A stretch of DNA of 64,000 bases from an uncultured Parasphingopyxis sp. (GCA_905479515.1 CAJQMX010000215.1:1-64000); one strand, 5' to 3'; numbered from the stretch's first letter, positions 46,115 through 55,309 are shown. Notes: generated by a model not told the origin, from the letters alone. A program made the numbers and translations.

Positions 46115-46495
46115 ATGGAAGTAAGCCCAGTCTCCGCTGACCTGTCGGACCCGATGCACTCGGATTGTCCCGGTCGCGACATCTTCAAGCTCGCAACCGG
46201 TCGTTGGACGCTCCTGATCCTATGGTCGCTGAAATCCGGCCCGGTGCGCTTCTACCGAATCCGCGATGCGGTCGAGGGCATCAGCGAACGCGTGCTGTCG
46301 AGTGCGCTAAAGGAACTCTGCCGTCACGGCCTGATCTCTCGTCACGTCGAGCCGAGCGTGCCGCCTAAAGTCAGCTACCGCCTTACGCAGTGCGGCGAAG
46401 GTTTGCTCGACGTGATGGACCACCTTACCGGATGGATCGCCAAAGAGCTGGACGGTATCGAAGTAGCGAAACGACGATATGACGAGAATGCGTAG
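46115..46495 (+). CDS. HxlR family transcriptional regulator
   Basis: A 126-residue HxlR winged-helix protein. HSDCPGRDIFKLATGRWTLL carries the N-terminal cysteine that in related sensors reacts with quinones or aldehydes, and VEGISERVLSSALKELCRHG is the recognition region. It faces the ABM-flavin reductase gene across a perfect palindrome and very likely controls it. The 210 bases downstream (46496-46705) show no gene. Confidence 0.9.
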   Translation: MEVSPVSADLSDPMHSDCPGRDIFKLATGRWTLLILWSLKSGPVRFYRIRDAVEGISERVLSSALKELCRHGLISRHVEPSVPPKVSYRLTQCGEGLLDVMDHLTGWIAKELDGIEVAKRRYDENA

Positions 46496-46705
46496 TTGTC
46501 GGGGTGGATCATCAGGAGCGGACATTCCGATTGGGTAGCCGAATGACCGTTACGTCCCGCACTCCTGACGGTGACCAGCTTGCCCGCGAAGGTCCGCTGT
46601 GAAGTCTGTGTCGGCCAAAATTCACCCGTTTTGGTCACCGGCAGAATCGAGGGTTTTAGGAACCGCCAGGATCGTCGCTGTGCCGAACGAAGGTGACCTT
46701 CGGCT

Positions 46706-47173
46706 TCATCCTGCCTCCAGCAGATCACCCGGAAAATGAACGTGCTGCAATAGCTCAATCACCTCCCCGGCGGGGCCTTCGAAAATTGCGTTTTGTACGC
46801 TTACTTCTGGTTGGCCAAGTCCCAGAGTTTCAGGGCCATGCAGATGCGTAGCGCCTGCTTCGACGATCCGCGCACATGCTTTCTCCAAGTCATTTACCGT
46901 CAGGCAAATATGCGCGAGTGCGCCGGTCGCGATAGCTTGGCCAGCTTTCGCGCCCAGGCCCTGCATCGGAATACCTGCCTCTAGATCGAAAATCTCGATC
47001 CAGCTTTTATTGTCGGGCGCTTGCATCATGACGGCACGCTCAATCCCATAATCGGGCAGTGCCCACTCGTGCACTTGCCGGAAACCCAGTGCTTCGTAGA
47101 ACGTGATCGAACGCTGCAAATCTGGGGTGCGCATGGCAAAATGGTGAAATCCGACAAATGGTTGTTCAGTCAT
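46706..47173 (-). CDS. VOC family protein (glyoxalase-like)
   Basis: A 155-residue VOC protein with two modules: FVGFHHFAMRTPDLQRSITF (metal-ligand His in the first strand) and ALAHICLTVNDLEKACARIV, with the acidic ligand in GEVIELLQHVHFPG. The residues are consistent with a metal-dependent lyase or dioxygenase. It is divergent from the HxlR gene at 47222 with 48 bases between starts, so it is probably induced through that regulator. Confidence 0.86.
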   Translation of the reverse strand: MTEQPFVGFHHFAMRTPDLQRSITFYEALGFRQVHEWALPDYGIERAVMMQAPDNKSWIEIFDLEAGIPMQGLGAKAGQAIATGALAHICLTVNDLEKACARIVEAGATHLHGPETLGLGQPEVSVQNAIFEGPAGEVIELLQHVHFPGDLLEAG

Positions 47174-47221
47174 GCTCTCGTCTCCATATTACGGAAGATC
47201 AGTATTCAGCCCTAAGGTCCC

Positions 47222-47590
47222 ATGAACAAGCCTGACAATTTTGACAGAGGGTCTCTTATGCCCGCTACGACACAAGAGCGAAATCGCGCGAACCTGCACC
47301 AATGGTGTGATCTTGCGGTTGGTATGCAAGCCATTCGAGGGCAGTGGAAAGCATCTGTTCTTATGGCGCTTTCGGAAACTGAGAGTGATATACCAGCTCT
47401 GCAAGGTCGTCTCGCCGTGGCGGACCGAAGGGTGCTTGTCCGAGCGTTGCGTGAACTTGAAAGAGATCACCTTCTCGAGCGTTCGACTGAAGGCACCCAG
47501 TACTCCCTGACGCCTGACGGAAGCCAAATAATCGAAATTCTAAGGGATATTGCTCGCTGGCAGAAGGCTCGCAGCAAAACTGGTGCCTGA
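47222..47590 (+). CDS. HxlR-like winged-helix regulator
   Basis: A 122-residue protein with an HxlR-type fold: LHQWCDLAVGMQAIRGQWKA and LAVADRRVLVRALRELERDH, then the wing RSTEGTQYSLTPDG. The ATG at 47222 could be replaced by an internal ATG at codon 13 (MPATTQERNR). Cys29 occupies the usual sensor position. It faces the VOC gene at 47173. Downstream, 47591-47714 is noncoding. Confidence 0.83.
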   Translation: MNKPDNFDRGSLMPATTQERNRANLHQWCDLAVGMQAIRGQWKASVLMALSETESDIPALQGRLAVADRRVLVRALRELERDHLLERSTEGTQYSLTPDGSQIIEILRDIARWQKARSKTGA

Positions 47591-47714
47591 GTTAACCGGC
47601 ATAAGGGCTCGGAGTGAGCCCATTCACTGATTCCGAACACCTTTCCAAAAGCGATTATTATTGAACTGTGGTGAAGATCGGGTGTGACGTTCCAAAAACC
47701 AGGGTTTTAGACCT

Positions 47715-48470
47715 CTAAGATTTATCTCTAAACATCTGGCCCGGTGAGTTTCCAAATTCGGTGCGGAACGCTGTGATGAACGAAGATACATCTTTGTATC
47801 CGACATCGAATGCCGTCTCGGTGACCGAGATACCTGCACCCAGGCGGGCCAGCGCTGTCTGAAGGCGGAGTTGACGCCGCCACGCACCGAAAGACATGCC
47901 AAACTCCGATAGAAAATGCCGTGCAGCAGTGCGTTCGCTTAGACCTGCACGCGGGGCCAGAATCGACAGCGGGTCTTGAATGGATGGATCGTTCAATAGA
48001 AGCCTCGCCAGCCGTGCCAGCGGTTCACCAGATGATATCGGCAAACCGGTTCTTGGATCAGGCAGAGCATCCAGTCGGTCGAACAACACAGCAACCAGTC
48101 GTCTGGCTTCTGGTGTTTTCCAGTCTGGTCCGAGTCCCGCAACTTCGGGCAGCAATGCATGGGTAAGTGCATCAACAGCGACAATACCTTGTTGACGCAT
48201 TCCGAAATGCTGCGGCTCTACATAGCAGGTCGTGAGGGTGAACGGTGTAGCGGACACGATCCGATGTTCGGTGCCGGGTGCGATCCAAACACCGCGCTGC
48301 GGTGGAATTGTCCACTGATGGTTTTGGGTGGCAACAGTGAGGGTTCCACGGCTCACATGGATGAGTTGGGCGCGGCGATGCGCATGAAACGGGACAACAA
48401 TACGCTCATATCGCTCTTTCAGAACAAAAAGCGGCATCGGTGTCTGGTCAGGATTGATCCTTGTTGTCAT
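47715..48470 (-). CDS. AraC family transcriptional regulator with cupin domain
   Basis: A 251-residue AraC-type regulator. Residues 20-90 form a cupin-like sensor (FHAHRRAQLIHVSRGTLTV, IPPQRGVWIAPGTEH). Residues 155-250 hold the two helix-turn-helix motifs (LSERTAARHFLSEFGMSFGA; VTETAFDVGYKDVSSFITAF). It is divergent from the F420-type reductase gene at 48582 with 111 bases between and probably activates it. Confidence 0.9.
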   Translation of the reverse strand: MTTRINPDQTPMPLFVLKERYERIVVPFHAHRRAQLIHVSRGTLTVATQNHQWTIPPQRGVWIAPGTEHRIVSATPFTLTTCYVEPQHFGMRQQGIVAVDALTHALLPEVAGLGPDWKTPEARRLVAVLFDRLDALPDPRTGLPISSGEPLARLARLLLNDPSIQDPLSILAPRAGLSERTAARHFLSEFGMSFGAWRRQLRLQTALARLGAGISVTETAFDVGYKDVSSFITAFRTEFGNSPGQMFRDKS

Positions 48471-48581
48471 CGCTCAGCATCGCTTTGGCATAGAATCCAC
48501 ATTATTTGGCACATAGCGGAAAGTCTGCCAATCCTCTCGCTGCTATATGTCCGGTATCAACATCGAAACAGGAGAAAACCG

Positions 48582-49172
48582 ATGAAGGTAACAATTCTTG
48601 GGCGCGGGAACATGGGCGGACCTCTTGCCGAACTGAGCCGCAAAGCCGGATATGACGTGAGTGTTGTGGGTCAAGACGGAGATGCAGCCGCCGCGATCGC
48701 GGCGTCCGATCTAGTCGTGCTCGCCCTACACTATGGCCCGGCAAAGGCGCTGTTGTCCGAAAAAACTGTGCAGGACGCTCTCGACGGTAAGGTTCTGATC
48801 GACGTGACCAACCCGCTGGCACCAGATTACATGAGCCTCACGGTTGGGTATGATACATCAGCAGGCGAGACATTGGCCGCTATGGTCCCCGGCACGCGGG
48901 TCGTCAAAGCGTTCAACGCGGTCTTTGCCGATCTTCTCAAAGGGCAGGCAGCAGGCACGGACTCGCCAGTGCCAGTCTATGTTGCGGGCGATGATGTTGA
49001 TGCACGAGCACAGGTCGTGACGTTTGTCGAAGATCTGGGGATGGTAGCCATCGAAAGCGGCCCGCTTAGCAACGCACGTTATCTCGAACCGATGGCGGAA
49101 ATGATGATCCAGCTCGGTTACGGGCTGGGTCACGGTGCAGAGATCGGTTTCGCTTTGGTCAAAGCCGCCTGA
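48582..49172 (+). CDS. NADPH-dependent F420 reductase-like protein
   Basis: A 196-residue Rossmann protein of COG2085 (NADP oxidoreductase, coenzyme F420-dependent type). The cofactor loop is ILGRGNMGGPLAELSRKAGY near residue 5, and KAFNAVFADLLKGQAAG and LGMVAIESGPLSNARYLEPM are family segments. A ribosome site AGGAG lies 7 bases before ATG 48582. Proteobacterial members are probably general NADPH enzymes and not F420 users. It pairs with the divergent AraC regulator. Confidence 0.86.
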   Translation: MKVTILGRGNMGGPLAELSRKAGYDVSVVGQDGDAAAAIAASDLVVLALHYGPAKALLSEKTVQDALDGKVLIDVTNPLAPDYMSLTVGYDTSAGETLAAMVPGTRVVKAFNAVFADLLKGQAAGTDSPVPVYVAGDDVDARAQVVTFVEDLGMVAIESGPLSNARYLEPMAEMMIQLGYGLGHGAEIGFALVKAA

Positions 49173-49310
49173 TAAGGCCATCTTGACAGGGGGGGCGGCC
49201 CATAACCCGCCTCCCAAAAACGACATGGTGTGATTGCGGCGGCCGCTCTCCGGTGGCGAACGAGGTCCGGTATACTGGCCTCATGGATATTAGCCGTGAG
49301 GAGAACGACC

Positions 49311-50351
49311 ATGACGTATTATGCAGGATTAGATGTGTCTCTCAAAGAGATTTCGATCTGTGTTATCGACAACGATGGGGAAGTGGTGGCACGAGGTGCT
49401 GCACCCGCTGATTCGGCAGGTGTTGCCGGTTGGTTTAAGAACCGGTCTTTGGAACCCAAGCGGATCGTGCATGAAAGTGGCCAGCTCTCAATCTGGCTAC
49501 AGCGTGGAATGGTCCAGCTTGGCTTGCCCGCGATCTGCATCGATGCGCGCAAGGCCCACAAGAGCCTGTCTGCGCGATTGAACAAGTCCGACAGCGCCGA
49601 TGCAGAAGGCCTCGCGCAACTTGCGCGCACCAACTGATTCACGCCGGTTCACATCCGCAGCGAAGAGTCGGATCGGTTGCGCAGCCTTATCGGGGCACGT
49701 GAACGCTTGATCAGGCTCCGCAAGGATCTGGAAGGCCACATTCGGGGTATGCTGAAGACCTTTGGCATTCGCATGATTGGCATTGGTCAGGGTCGGCAAA
49801 GGCAGGGCTTTCGTGATCAACTGGCCATGGCTGGTGAAACCGATCCCGTGTTGCGCGCCATTGCGGACGGCTTCATCGCCGCTCACACCACGCTGTGTCA
49901 GGCGACTGCCGATATGGATCACGCGTTGCAGGCAAAGTCCAAGAGCCATCCAATCACGCGACGTTTGATGACGATCCCTGGCGTTGGCCCAATCGTGTCA
50001 CTCAGCTTCGTCGCCTTGGTCGACGATCCGACCAGGTTCAGTAAGACCTCTGACGTGGGCGCTTTCCTCGGCTTAACACCGAAACGACACCAATCCGGTG
50101 AAATGGATTGGTCTGGCCGCGTGTCAAAATGCGGCGATGCTGCAATGCGAGGGCTGCTGTTCGAGGCAGCATCCTGCGTTATCTCACGAGTGAAACGCTT
50201 CTCTGCGCTCAAGTCTTGGGCCATTCGGTTGGCCGGGCGACGCGGGTTCCGCAAAGCCGCAGTCGCCACCGCCCGCAAGATCGCCGTGCTTATGCTGACG
50301 CTCTGGAAAACCGAAACCGACTATCAATGGACACAGGAGGCCACCGCCTGA
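49311..50351 (+). pseudogene. IS110 family transposase, inactivated by an in-frame TGA
   Basis: A 346-codon DEDD transposase of the IS110/IS1111 group. MTYYAGLDVSLKEISICVID and ARKAHKSLSARLNKSDSADA form the catalytic N-terminus. IPGVGPIVSLSFVALVDDPT and the serine-containing C-terminal part follow. At 49635 TGA stands between RTN and FTPVHIRSEESDRLR, where related proteins have a tryptophan (GWFTPVH). The rest of the frame is intact, so a single base change may have silenced it. The ends are not marked by inverted repeats, as is normal for the family. Confidence 0.85.
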
Positions 50352-50630
50352 ACTGAATTCTCGCCGGACGGTCGGGAAGCGAAGTCCCGAAGGGACGGAG
50401 GTTGATCGATCTCGTAAAAACGGTTGGGACGTAGCTCTTGCCGCGCAACCCGCTAACGACATTGGAGACGGTCCACCACCGAAAACCATCGTGAGGCGCA
50501 TTGCGCGACCTCGGAGAGAACCATGACCCCAGACGGATACATCGCCATCCCGCTTGACTTAGCCGCAATCAGAGAACCGTTTTTGGCATTTTCCCAAGGT
50601 CTGCCATGCTGGATGAAGCTGCCGTCGGGC

Positions 50631-51044
50631 TCAGTTCCGGTTACGCAGTCTTAGCTCCGTTGAATAATCTCTCCTTGCCTCTGAATGGCGGGTCTCACAT
50701 TTGGCAAAAAACATGTCTCGAAGCGTCCCGCCGTTATATAATTCGGCTTCGGCAAGACAGGTGGATTGAACAAACGCAATCCAATCTTTTTGGGACTGGA
50801 TGAAAGGTTGGGCTGCCGTAGAGGATGCTGCATCATCGATATCATCAAGACCAGTTACAGAAAGTAAAAGTCCGAAAAGCTCCAGATCTACAGCGTGTTT
50901 GACTTCAAATGCTTCATCTTGGGAACACATTACGAGCTGTTGAGATGCGGTGACGGATTCGTACTCGCAATCCTCTGCGAATGTCGCGGTCCCTGCAAAA
51001 AGGAAAGCTATTACGAGGGTGGTTGAGTTCCAGACTGCCGACAT
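50631..51044 (-). CDS. exported LprI/DUF1311-like protein
   Basis: A 137-residue secreted protein. The signal peptide is TLVIAFLFAGTATFAEDC, cleaved near residue 23. The mature part has four cysteines and a helical pattern (FIQSQKDWIAFVQSTCLAEA) like the DUF1311 domain of lysozyme inhibitor LprI. Such proteins occur in the periplasm of many proteobacteria. It lies alone between the IS110 remnant and an MFS gene, with no evident operon. Function is not certain. Confidence 0.7.
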   Translation of the reverse strand: MSAVWNSTTLVIAFLFAGTATFAEDCEYESVTASQQLVMCSQDEAFEVKHAVDLELFGLLLSVTGLDDIDDAASSTAAQPFIQSQKDWIAFVQSTCLAEAELYNGGTLRDMFFAKCETRHSEARRDYSTELRLRNRN

Positions 51045-51232
51045 GGCTCATCCTTACAGTGTAAGTGGCTAACGAAAACGTCTTGTGATGGTAGGGAGTA
51101 TCTGCTTCAATTGAAGAGCTAATCAACGGGCGAACGTGTTAACTCGGGGCTCACTGCGGACATTAGCATTCCCAGCACGGCTCCTTCCAAAAATGAGCGT
51201 TTTTGGCACATACGCAAATCAGCAATCCAGAC

Positions 51233-52426
51233 CTACTGCGACACCACACGGCGCTGCGTGGGCAGCAGTAGCAGAGCCATTGCAACCGCGAGAACAGGCA
51301 GTGCTGCGATTGCCAGAACCGTCCAGCCTTGGGTGGTGACTATGGCACCGGAGGCAAAAACACAGGCTGTCGATGCGAGAGCGATCAGCGTATCATTGAC
51401 GCCCTGTATGACAGGCCGTTCGGCGGCTGAAACTGCGCTCGCCAGCAGATTTGTTGCGCCGATAAACCCAAAGTTCCAGCCAAAGCCCAAGAGGATCAGC
51501 GCACCATAGAAATGGTGCGGGGTGAATCCGCTCGCAGCGGTCAGGGCAGATGCGATCAGCAGGACCAATCCGGTGACCATGACAGGCTTCGTACCAAGCA
51601 ACTTGATTATGAAACCAGTTACGAAACTTGGCGCGAACATCGCGACCACGTGCCAGCGCACGACGTCCCCGGCAAGGGCTTCGCTGTAGCCTAAGCCCGT
51701 CATAGCCAGCGGTGTAGGGGCCATGAGAAGCACCATGATCCCCTGTGAGACGGCACCGACGCTCACCGCCGTCAGGACCGGCCCGCGTTTCAGAATTGCG
51801 AAAGTCTGCATGCGGTCGGGGCGTGGTCGGTGTTCTGCCTGAACAGGCCTCTGGATACGGACGAAAGCGAGTGGCACGAGACCCAGAAGCGTGACGGCCG
51901 AAATCGCCGCGTAGGCCCCGGCCAGCGGCACAGGCGCAAAGGCGTCCTTGGCAATAATGAAGATCTGCGGTCCGACAAAAGCGGCCACCAGTCCGGAGGT
52001 CAAGACGAGAGAAATCGCCACAGGCTGCCAGCGATCTGGGACGACCTCGGCTGCAGCAAAGCGAAAATAGAGGTAACAGGCAAGCGCAGCGCCCAGCAGC
52101 GCATGGGCCGCGCACAAGAGAGCGAAGCTGGCGACAAACAGCGAAGCGGCCCCGATGATCCCACCGAGCACCGCCAGCAGGCCGCCGATGAGGAATCCGG
52201 TCCGACGGCCATAGCGCCCCATGAGCAGCGACAGCGGACCTGTCGCGATCAATCCGGCCAGTGCCTGCATCGAAGGCGGCAAGGTGGCGAGTGCGGGTGT
52301 TGGAGCGAGGATCAGGCCGGCCAGCCCACCAAGGATGATCAGCATCGGCATCGCCGCACCCAGGATCGTATTTGCCGCAAGCACGCCTGCGAAGGTGATG
52401 CCGCTGCGACGTGGAGCTTTGGTCAT
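51233..52426 (-). CDS. MFS transporter
   Basis: A 397-residue, 12-helix permease. The start MTKAPRRSGITFAGVLAANT at 52426 is favoured over one 11 codons earlier. Motif A is LSLLMGRYGRRTGFLIGGLL between helices 2 and 3. It is of a different branch from the DHA1 permeases at 27176 and 32987. It is divergent from the AraC/DJ-1 regulator at 52508 with 81 bases between, which carry TGACAGGTCA and related half sites. It is probably exported-compound specific and induced through that regulator. Confidence 0.87.
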   Translation of the reverse strand: MTKAPRRSGITFAGVLAANTILGAAMPMLIILGGLAGLILAPTPALATLPPSMQALAGLIATGPLSLLMGRYGRRTGFLIGGLLAVLGGIIGAASLFVASFALLCAAHALLGAALACYLYFRFAAAEVVPDRWQPVAISLVLTSGLVAAFVGPQIFIIAKDAFAPVPLAGAYAAISAVTLLGLVPLAFVRIQRPVQAEHRPRPDRMQTFAILKRGPVLTAVSVGAVSQGIMVLLMAPTPLAMTGLGYSEALAGDVVRWHVVAMFAPSFVTGFIIKLLGTKPVMVTGLVLLIASALTAASGFTPHHFYGALILLGFGWNFGFIGATNLLASAVSAAERPVIQGVNDTLIALASTACVFASGAIVTTQGWTVLAIAALPVLAVAMALLLLPTQRRVVSQ

Positions 52427-52507
52427 GGGAACTGTCCTGAGATGATATTGACAGGTCAAGGTTTAGCAGCCAAGTCTAGTGTCCCAAATGTCAATCAGGC
52501 GTCAAAT

Positions 52508-53476
52508 ATGGACAGCTCTATTTTGCCCCGTACTATTGACGTCCTGCTTTACAACGGCGTGAACGCTATAGATGTCAGCGGGCCGTCGCAGGCTTTTGAC
52601 CATGCGCGCCGTGGGGACCGGCGGGCATATGTTCTGCGCTATGTTTCAGCGGATGGTGCGAAGGTCCGAGCGTCATGCGGATTGGCTCTCTCGCCGGATG
52701 GTTGCCTTTCTGCGGATGAAAATAGTGATCTACTGGTCCCCGGCGGTGCAGGGGTGGACGGGATCGTTCAAAACGCGGCTGTGGTTGAGGTCGTGCGGAC
52801 GCGGGCGGCGCAGGCCGGCGACAGTCGACTAATTTCGATTTGCTCGGGGGCGCTTGTCTTGGCTACTGCCGGAGTGCTGAACGGACACATCGCCACGACC
52901 CATTGGTCGCGTGAGCGCGATGCGCAACGGTTTCCGGATGTCATGTGGGATCTAGATCGCATCTATGTTGCGTCTGGTCGCATTTTCACCTCTGCCGGGG
53001 TGACAACCGGGATTGATCTGGCACTCGCGATCATTCGCAACGACTGCGGCAACACTGCAGCCCTGACAGTCGCCCGCGAACTGGTCGTGCAACTGCGGCG
53101 CACGGGCGGCCAGAGCCAATACGCAATGCACCTCGCGGGCCAGTTTGCAAAAGAAAGCGGCCTTGGCCGCCTGATCGAAACAGTGATCGCTGATCCTAGT
53201 CAAAGGTGGACTCTCGACGATCTAGCCGTCGAGGCTGGGATGAACCGGCGCACGCTGTCACGGGTTTTCCAGCGGCATCTGTCGGTGTCCCCCGCGCAAT
53301 TTGTGGAGCGGGTGCGCATCGATCATGCGCGTGGCCTGCTGGAAGACGGGTTGCCACTCAAGCTAGTGGCAACCCAAAGCGGGTTCGGCGACGTTCAGCG
53401 TATGCGCCGTGCTTTCCAGCGCCGCTACGGCCTGAGTATGGCACAATACGCAGCGGCCTTTGCACGCGTTACATGA
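52508..53476 (+). CDS. GlxA family transcriptional regulator (DJ-1/PfpI-AraC)
   Basis: A 322-residue regulator with an N-terminal DJ-1/PfpI-like domain (LLYNGVNAIDVSGPSQAFDH; LISICSGALVLATAGVL, with Cys at the nucleophile-elbow position). The C-terminal AraC helix-turn-helix pair is LDDLAVEAGMNRRTLSRVFQ and LVATQSGFGDVQRMRRAF. The coding start is the ATG at 52508; the frame is open much further upstream only because it runs antisense to the MFS gene. It very likely controls the MFS gene at 52426. Confidence 0.9.
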   Translation: MDSSILPRTIDVLLYNGVNAIDVSGPSQAFDHARRGDRRAYVLRYVSADGAKVRASCGLALSPDGCLSADENSDLLVPGGAGVDGIVQNAAVVEVVRTRAAQAGDSRLISICSGALVLATAGVLNGHIATTHWSRERDAQRFPDVMWDLDRIYVASGRIFTSAGVTTGIDLALAIIRNDCGNTAALTVARELVVQLRRTGGQSQYAMHLAGQFAKESGLGRLIETVIADPSQRWTLDDLAVEAGMNRRTLSRVFQRHLSVSPAQFVERVRIDHARGLLEDGLPLKLVATQSGFGDVQRMRRAFQRRYGLSMAQYAAAFARVT

Positions 53477-53583
53477 AGATGCCAAAAACGACCGATATCG
53501 ACCCTTTGTTAAGCTGTGGTGTGGATCGGAGCATCGATGAAAGCCCCATTGCAGCATGCGGGATTTCCGTATACTCTGTGTAG

Positions 53584-53856
53584 ATGGCCAGTCGCTTCGA
53601 TCCCAACAAGGATTCCATCAACCTCAAGGCGCACAAGCTGTCTCTGGCGTTCGGTGATCGGATATTTGAAGACGACAACCACCTGATTATCCCCTCTATC
53701 CGCCCCGAAGATCGGGAGGAGAGGTTCAAGGTGGTCGGTGTTGTGGATCAAAAGCTGTTCACTGGCGTGTTCACGTGGCGGGACGAGCTGCCCCGCTTCA
53801 TATCTGTCAGAAGGAGTAACAACGGTGAAGAACGAGCATATCATTCTGGCCTCTGA
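53584..53856 (+). CDS. brnT: BrnT family toxin
   Basis: A 90-residue RelE-fold toxin of the BrnT family, a ribonuclease that stops translation. FDPNKDSINLKAHKLSLAFG and IFEDDN are typical, and DREERFKVVGVVDQKLFTGV with FISVRRSNNGEERAY gives the C-terminal core with the catalytic arginines. It overlaps the antitoxin gene that starts at 53825. The pair sits between an AraC gene and a 27-base palindrome. It may stabilise the island. Confidence 0.85.
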   Translation: MASRFDPNKDSINLKAHKLSLAFGDRIFEDDNHLIIPSIRPEDREERFKVVGVVDQKLFTGVFTWRDELPRFISVRRSNNGEERAYHSGL

Positions 53857-54103
53857 TCCAGACGACAACGAAGACTTCGATGTAACGCAAGAGGCGATGG
53901 ATCGCGGTCAACGCGCACGGCTGATACGCAAAACCAGAACAGGGCTTGGCCTCTCACAGGCCGAGTTTGCCGCGCGCTTTCATGTCCCGGTCGGCACCCT
54001 TCGGGACTGGGAACAAGCCAGAGCCACGGCCCCTGACTTTGCGGTGGCCTATGTGCAGGTTATTGGCCGGTATCCTGACATCGTAGCTCAAGCGGTCGCG
54101 TGA
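53825..54103 (+). CDS. Xre-type antitoxin of the BrnT pair
   Basis: A 92-residue antitoxin-like protein. The start is a GTG at 53825 inside the end of the toxin gene, giving MKNEHIILASDPDDNEDFDV. The second half is an Xre helix-turn-helix (TGLGLSQAEFAARFHVPVGT, then LRDWEQARA). Classic BrnA antitoxins have a ribbon-helix-helix fold instead, so this is a variant combination. It would neutralise the toxin and repress the operon. It ends 8 bases before the palindrome at 54112. Confidence 0.83.
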   Translation: MKNEHIILASDPDDNEDFDVTQEAMDRGQRARLIRKTRTGLGLSQAEFAARFHVPVGTLRDWEQARATAPDFAVAYVQVIGRYPDIVAQAVA

Positions 54104-54111
54104 AAAGGGAG

Positions 54112-54143
54112 CGTTCAAAAACGAGCGTTTGTTGAACGGTCAA
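54112..54143. repeat. palindromic direct repeat, left copy
   Basis: A 27-base imperfect palindrome at 54112-54138 (arms begin CGTTCAAAAACG, end CGTTTGTTGAACG, centre AG), followed by GTCAA. It recurs at 56261-56287 with one mismatch in 27, in the same orientation and also followed by GTCAA. The two copies bracket the aldo/keto reductase and LysR genes. Confidence 0.75.
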
Positions 54144-54160
54144 TGGGCTGCGTCGGAGCC

Positions 54161-55213
54161 TTATGTTCTTGTCCTGATCGACATACCTCCATAGATATTC
54201 TGGATTATTTCGGGCCGCTTTAGGTATTCATGCGGAAATCCGAGTGTGATGGAGCTAGCTTCGTCAAGCTTTGCCAGCTCATCATCTTCTAATCTCAATT
54301 CGAGTGCGGTCAGATTGGTTTCGAGTTGTTCAAGCGACCGCGCACCTATTAACGGCGCAGCAACGCCGGGGCGTGATAGGAGCCATGCAAGAGCAACGGA
54401 CGCAGGATTTACTTTTCGTTCTTCGGCCACCTGCCGCACAGCCTCTATAATTGCAAAGGCTCGTTCAGTAGCAGAACCTGAATCCTTGGCAATCGCAGCA
54501 CGACTTCCGAGAATCGCAGATTTTTCTATCAGATCGTCGTAGGTGTATTTGCCAGTCAGTAGACCACTCGCAAGTGGCGACCAAGAGACAACGCCCATCC
54601 CCATTTCTTGCGCCATGGGTACCAAGTCCCGCTCTCCCGTGCGCTCAATTAGGTTGTATTCTATCTGCATTGCGATGAGGGGGGACCAGCCACGAAGATC
54701 AGCGATGGCCTGCATGCGGGACGCTTGCCATGCCGAAATATCGGATAGCCCGAGATAGACAACTTTACCCGCGGAAACCAGGTCGTCCATCGCTCTCAGA
54801 ATCTCTTCTACGCCCGTCGTGAAGTCCCAAGCATGAAGGTAGAGAATGTCTATGTAATCGGTTTGGAGTCTGGCAAGGCTATCCTCGACCCCACGCACCA
54901 TGGCTTTTCGGCTGTTACCCCCAGAATTCGGATCATGGGGCCGCATTGGGAGAGTGTATTTAGTAGCAATTACCAAGTTTTCCCGCCGCGTTTTTGCAAA
55001 GCGACCAATAAACTCCTCCGACGTCCCGCCTGTGTAATAATTGGCGGTGTCAATGAAGTTTCCCCCTCGCTCAATGTAGTGGTCGAACATGGCTCGCGAT
55101 GTATCTTCATCCGCACCGAAACCCCAGTCTGTCCCGAAAGTCATAGTACCCAAGGCCATCGGTGACACTTTCAGCCCTGATTTGCCCAGCAAACTATAGT
55201 GATCAAGTTGCAT
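54161..55213 (-). CDS. aldo/keto reductase
   Basis: A 350-residue aldo/keto reductase. The catalytic Asp and Tyr lie in FIDTANYYTGGTSEEFIGR, Lys in LVIATKYTLPM and His in DILYLHAWDFTTGVEEIL. The cofactor tail is PLIGARSLEQLETNLTAL. Its base composition is more AT-rich than the genes before it. It is divergent from the LysR gene at 55310 with 96 bases between. The pair is bracketed by two copies of a 27-base palindrome, so it may have moved as a unit. Confidence 0.9.
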   Translation of the reverse strand: MQLDHYSLLGKSGLKVSPMALGTMTFGTDWGFGADEDTSRAMFDHYIERGGNFIDTANYYTGGTSEEFIGRFAKTRRENLVIATKYTLPMRPHDPNSGGNSRKAMVRGVEDSLARLQTDYIDILYLHAWDFTTGVEEILRAMDDLVSAGKVVYLGLSDISAWQASRMQAIADLRGWSPLIAMQIEYNLIERTGERDLVPMAQEMGMGVVSWSPLASGLLTGKYTYDDLIEKSAILGSRAAIAKDSGSATERAFAIIEAVRQVAEERKVNPASVALAWLLSRPGVAAPLIGARSLEQLETNLTALELRLEDDELAKLDEASSITLGFPHEYLKRPEIIQNIYGGMSIRTRT

Positions 55214-55309
55214 TATTTATTCTCCTGAAAATTCTCCTTGAATATTGCCTATCTAGTTTCTATCCAGAATGAATTATAATATGAATACACTATGTAGTAG
55301 GGGTTAATA

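Noticed and set aside
49635..49637. In-frame TGA of the IS110 transposase as selenocysteine or recoding
   Set aside because: No stem-loop of SECIS type is evident after it and relatives have tryptophan there; a point mutation is simpler.
51830..52507. 226-codon N-terminal extension of the AraC/DJ-1 regulator
   Set aside because: It lies opposite the MFS gene and has no domain; the DJ-1 domain begins right after ATG 52508.
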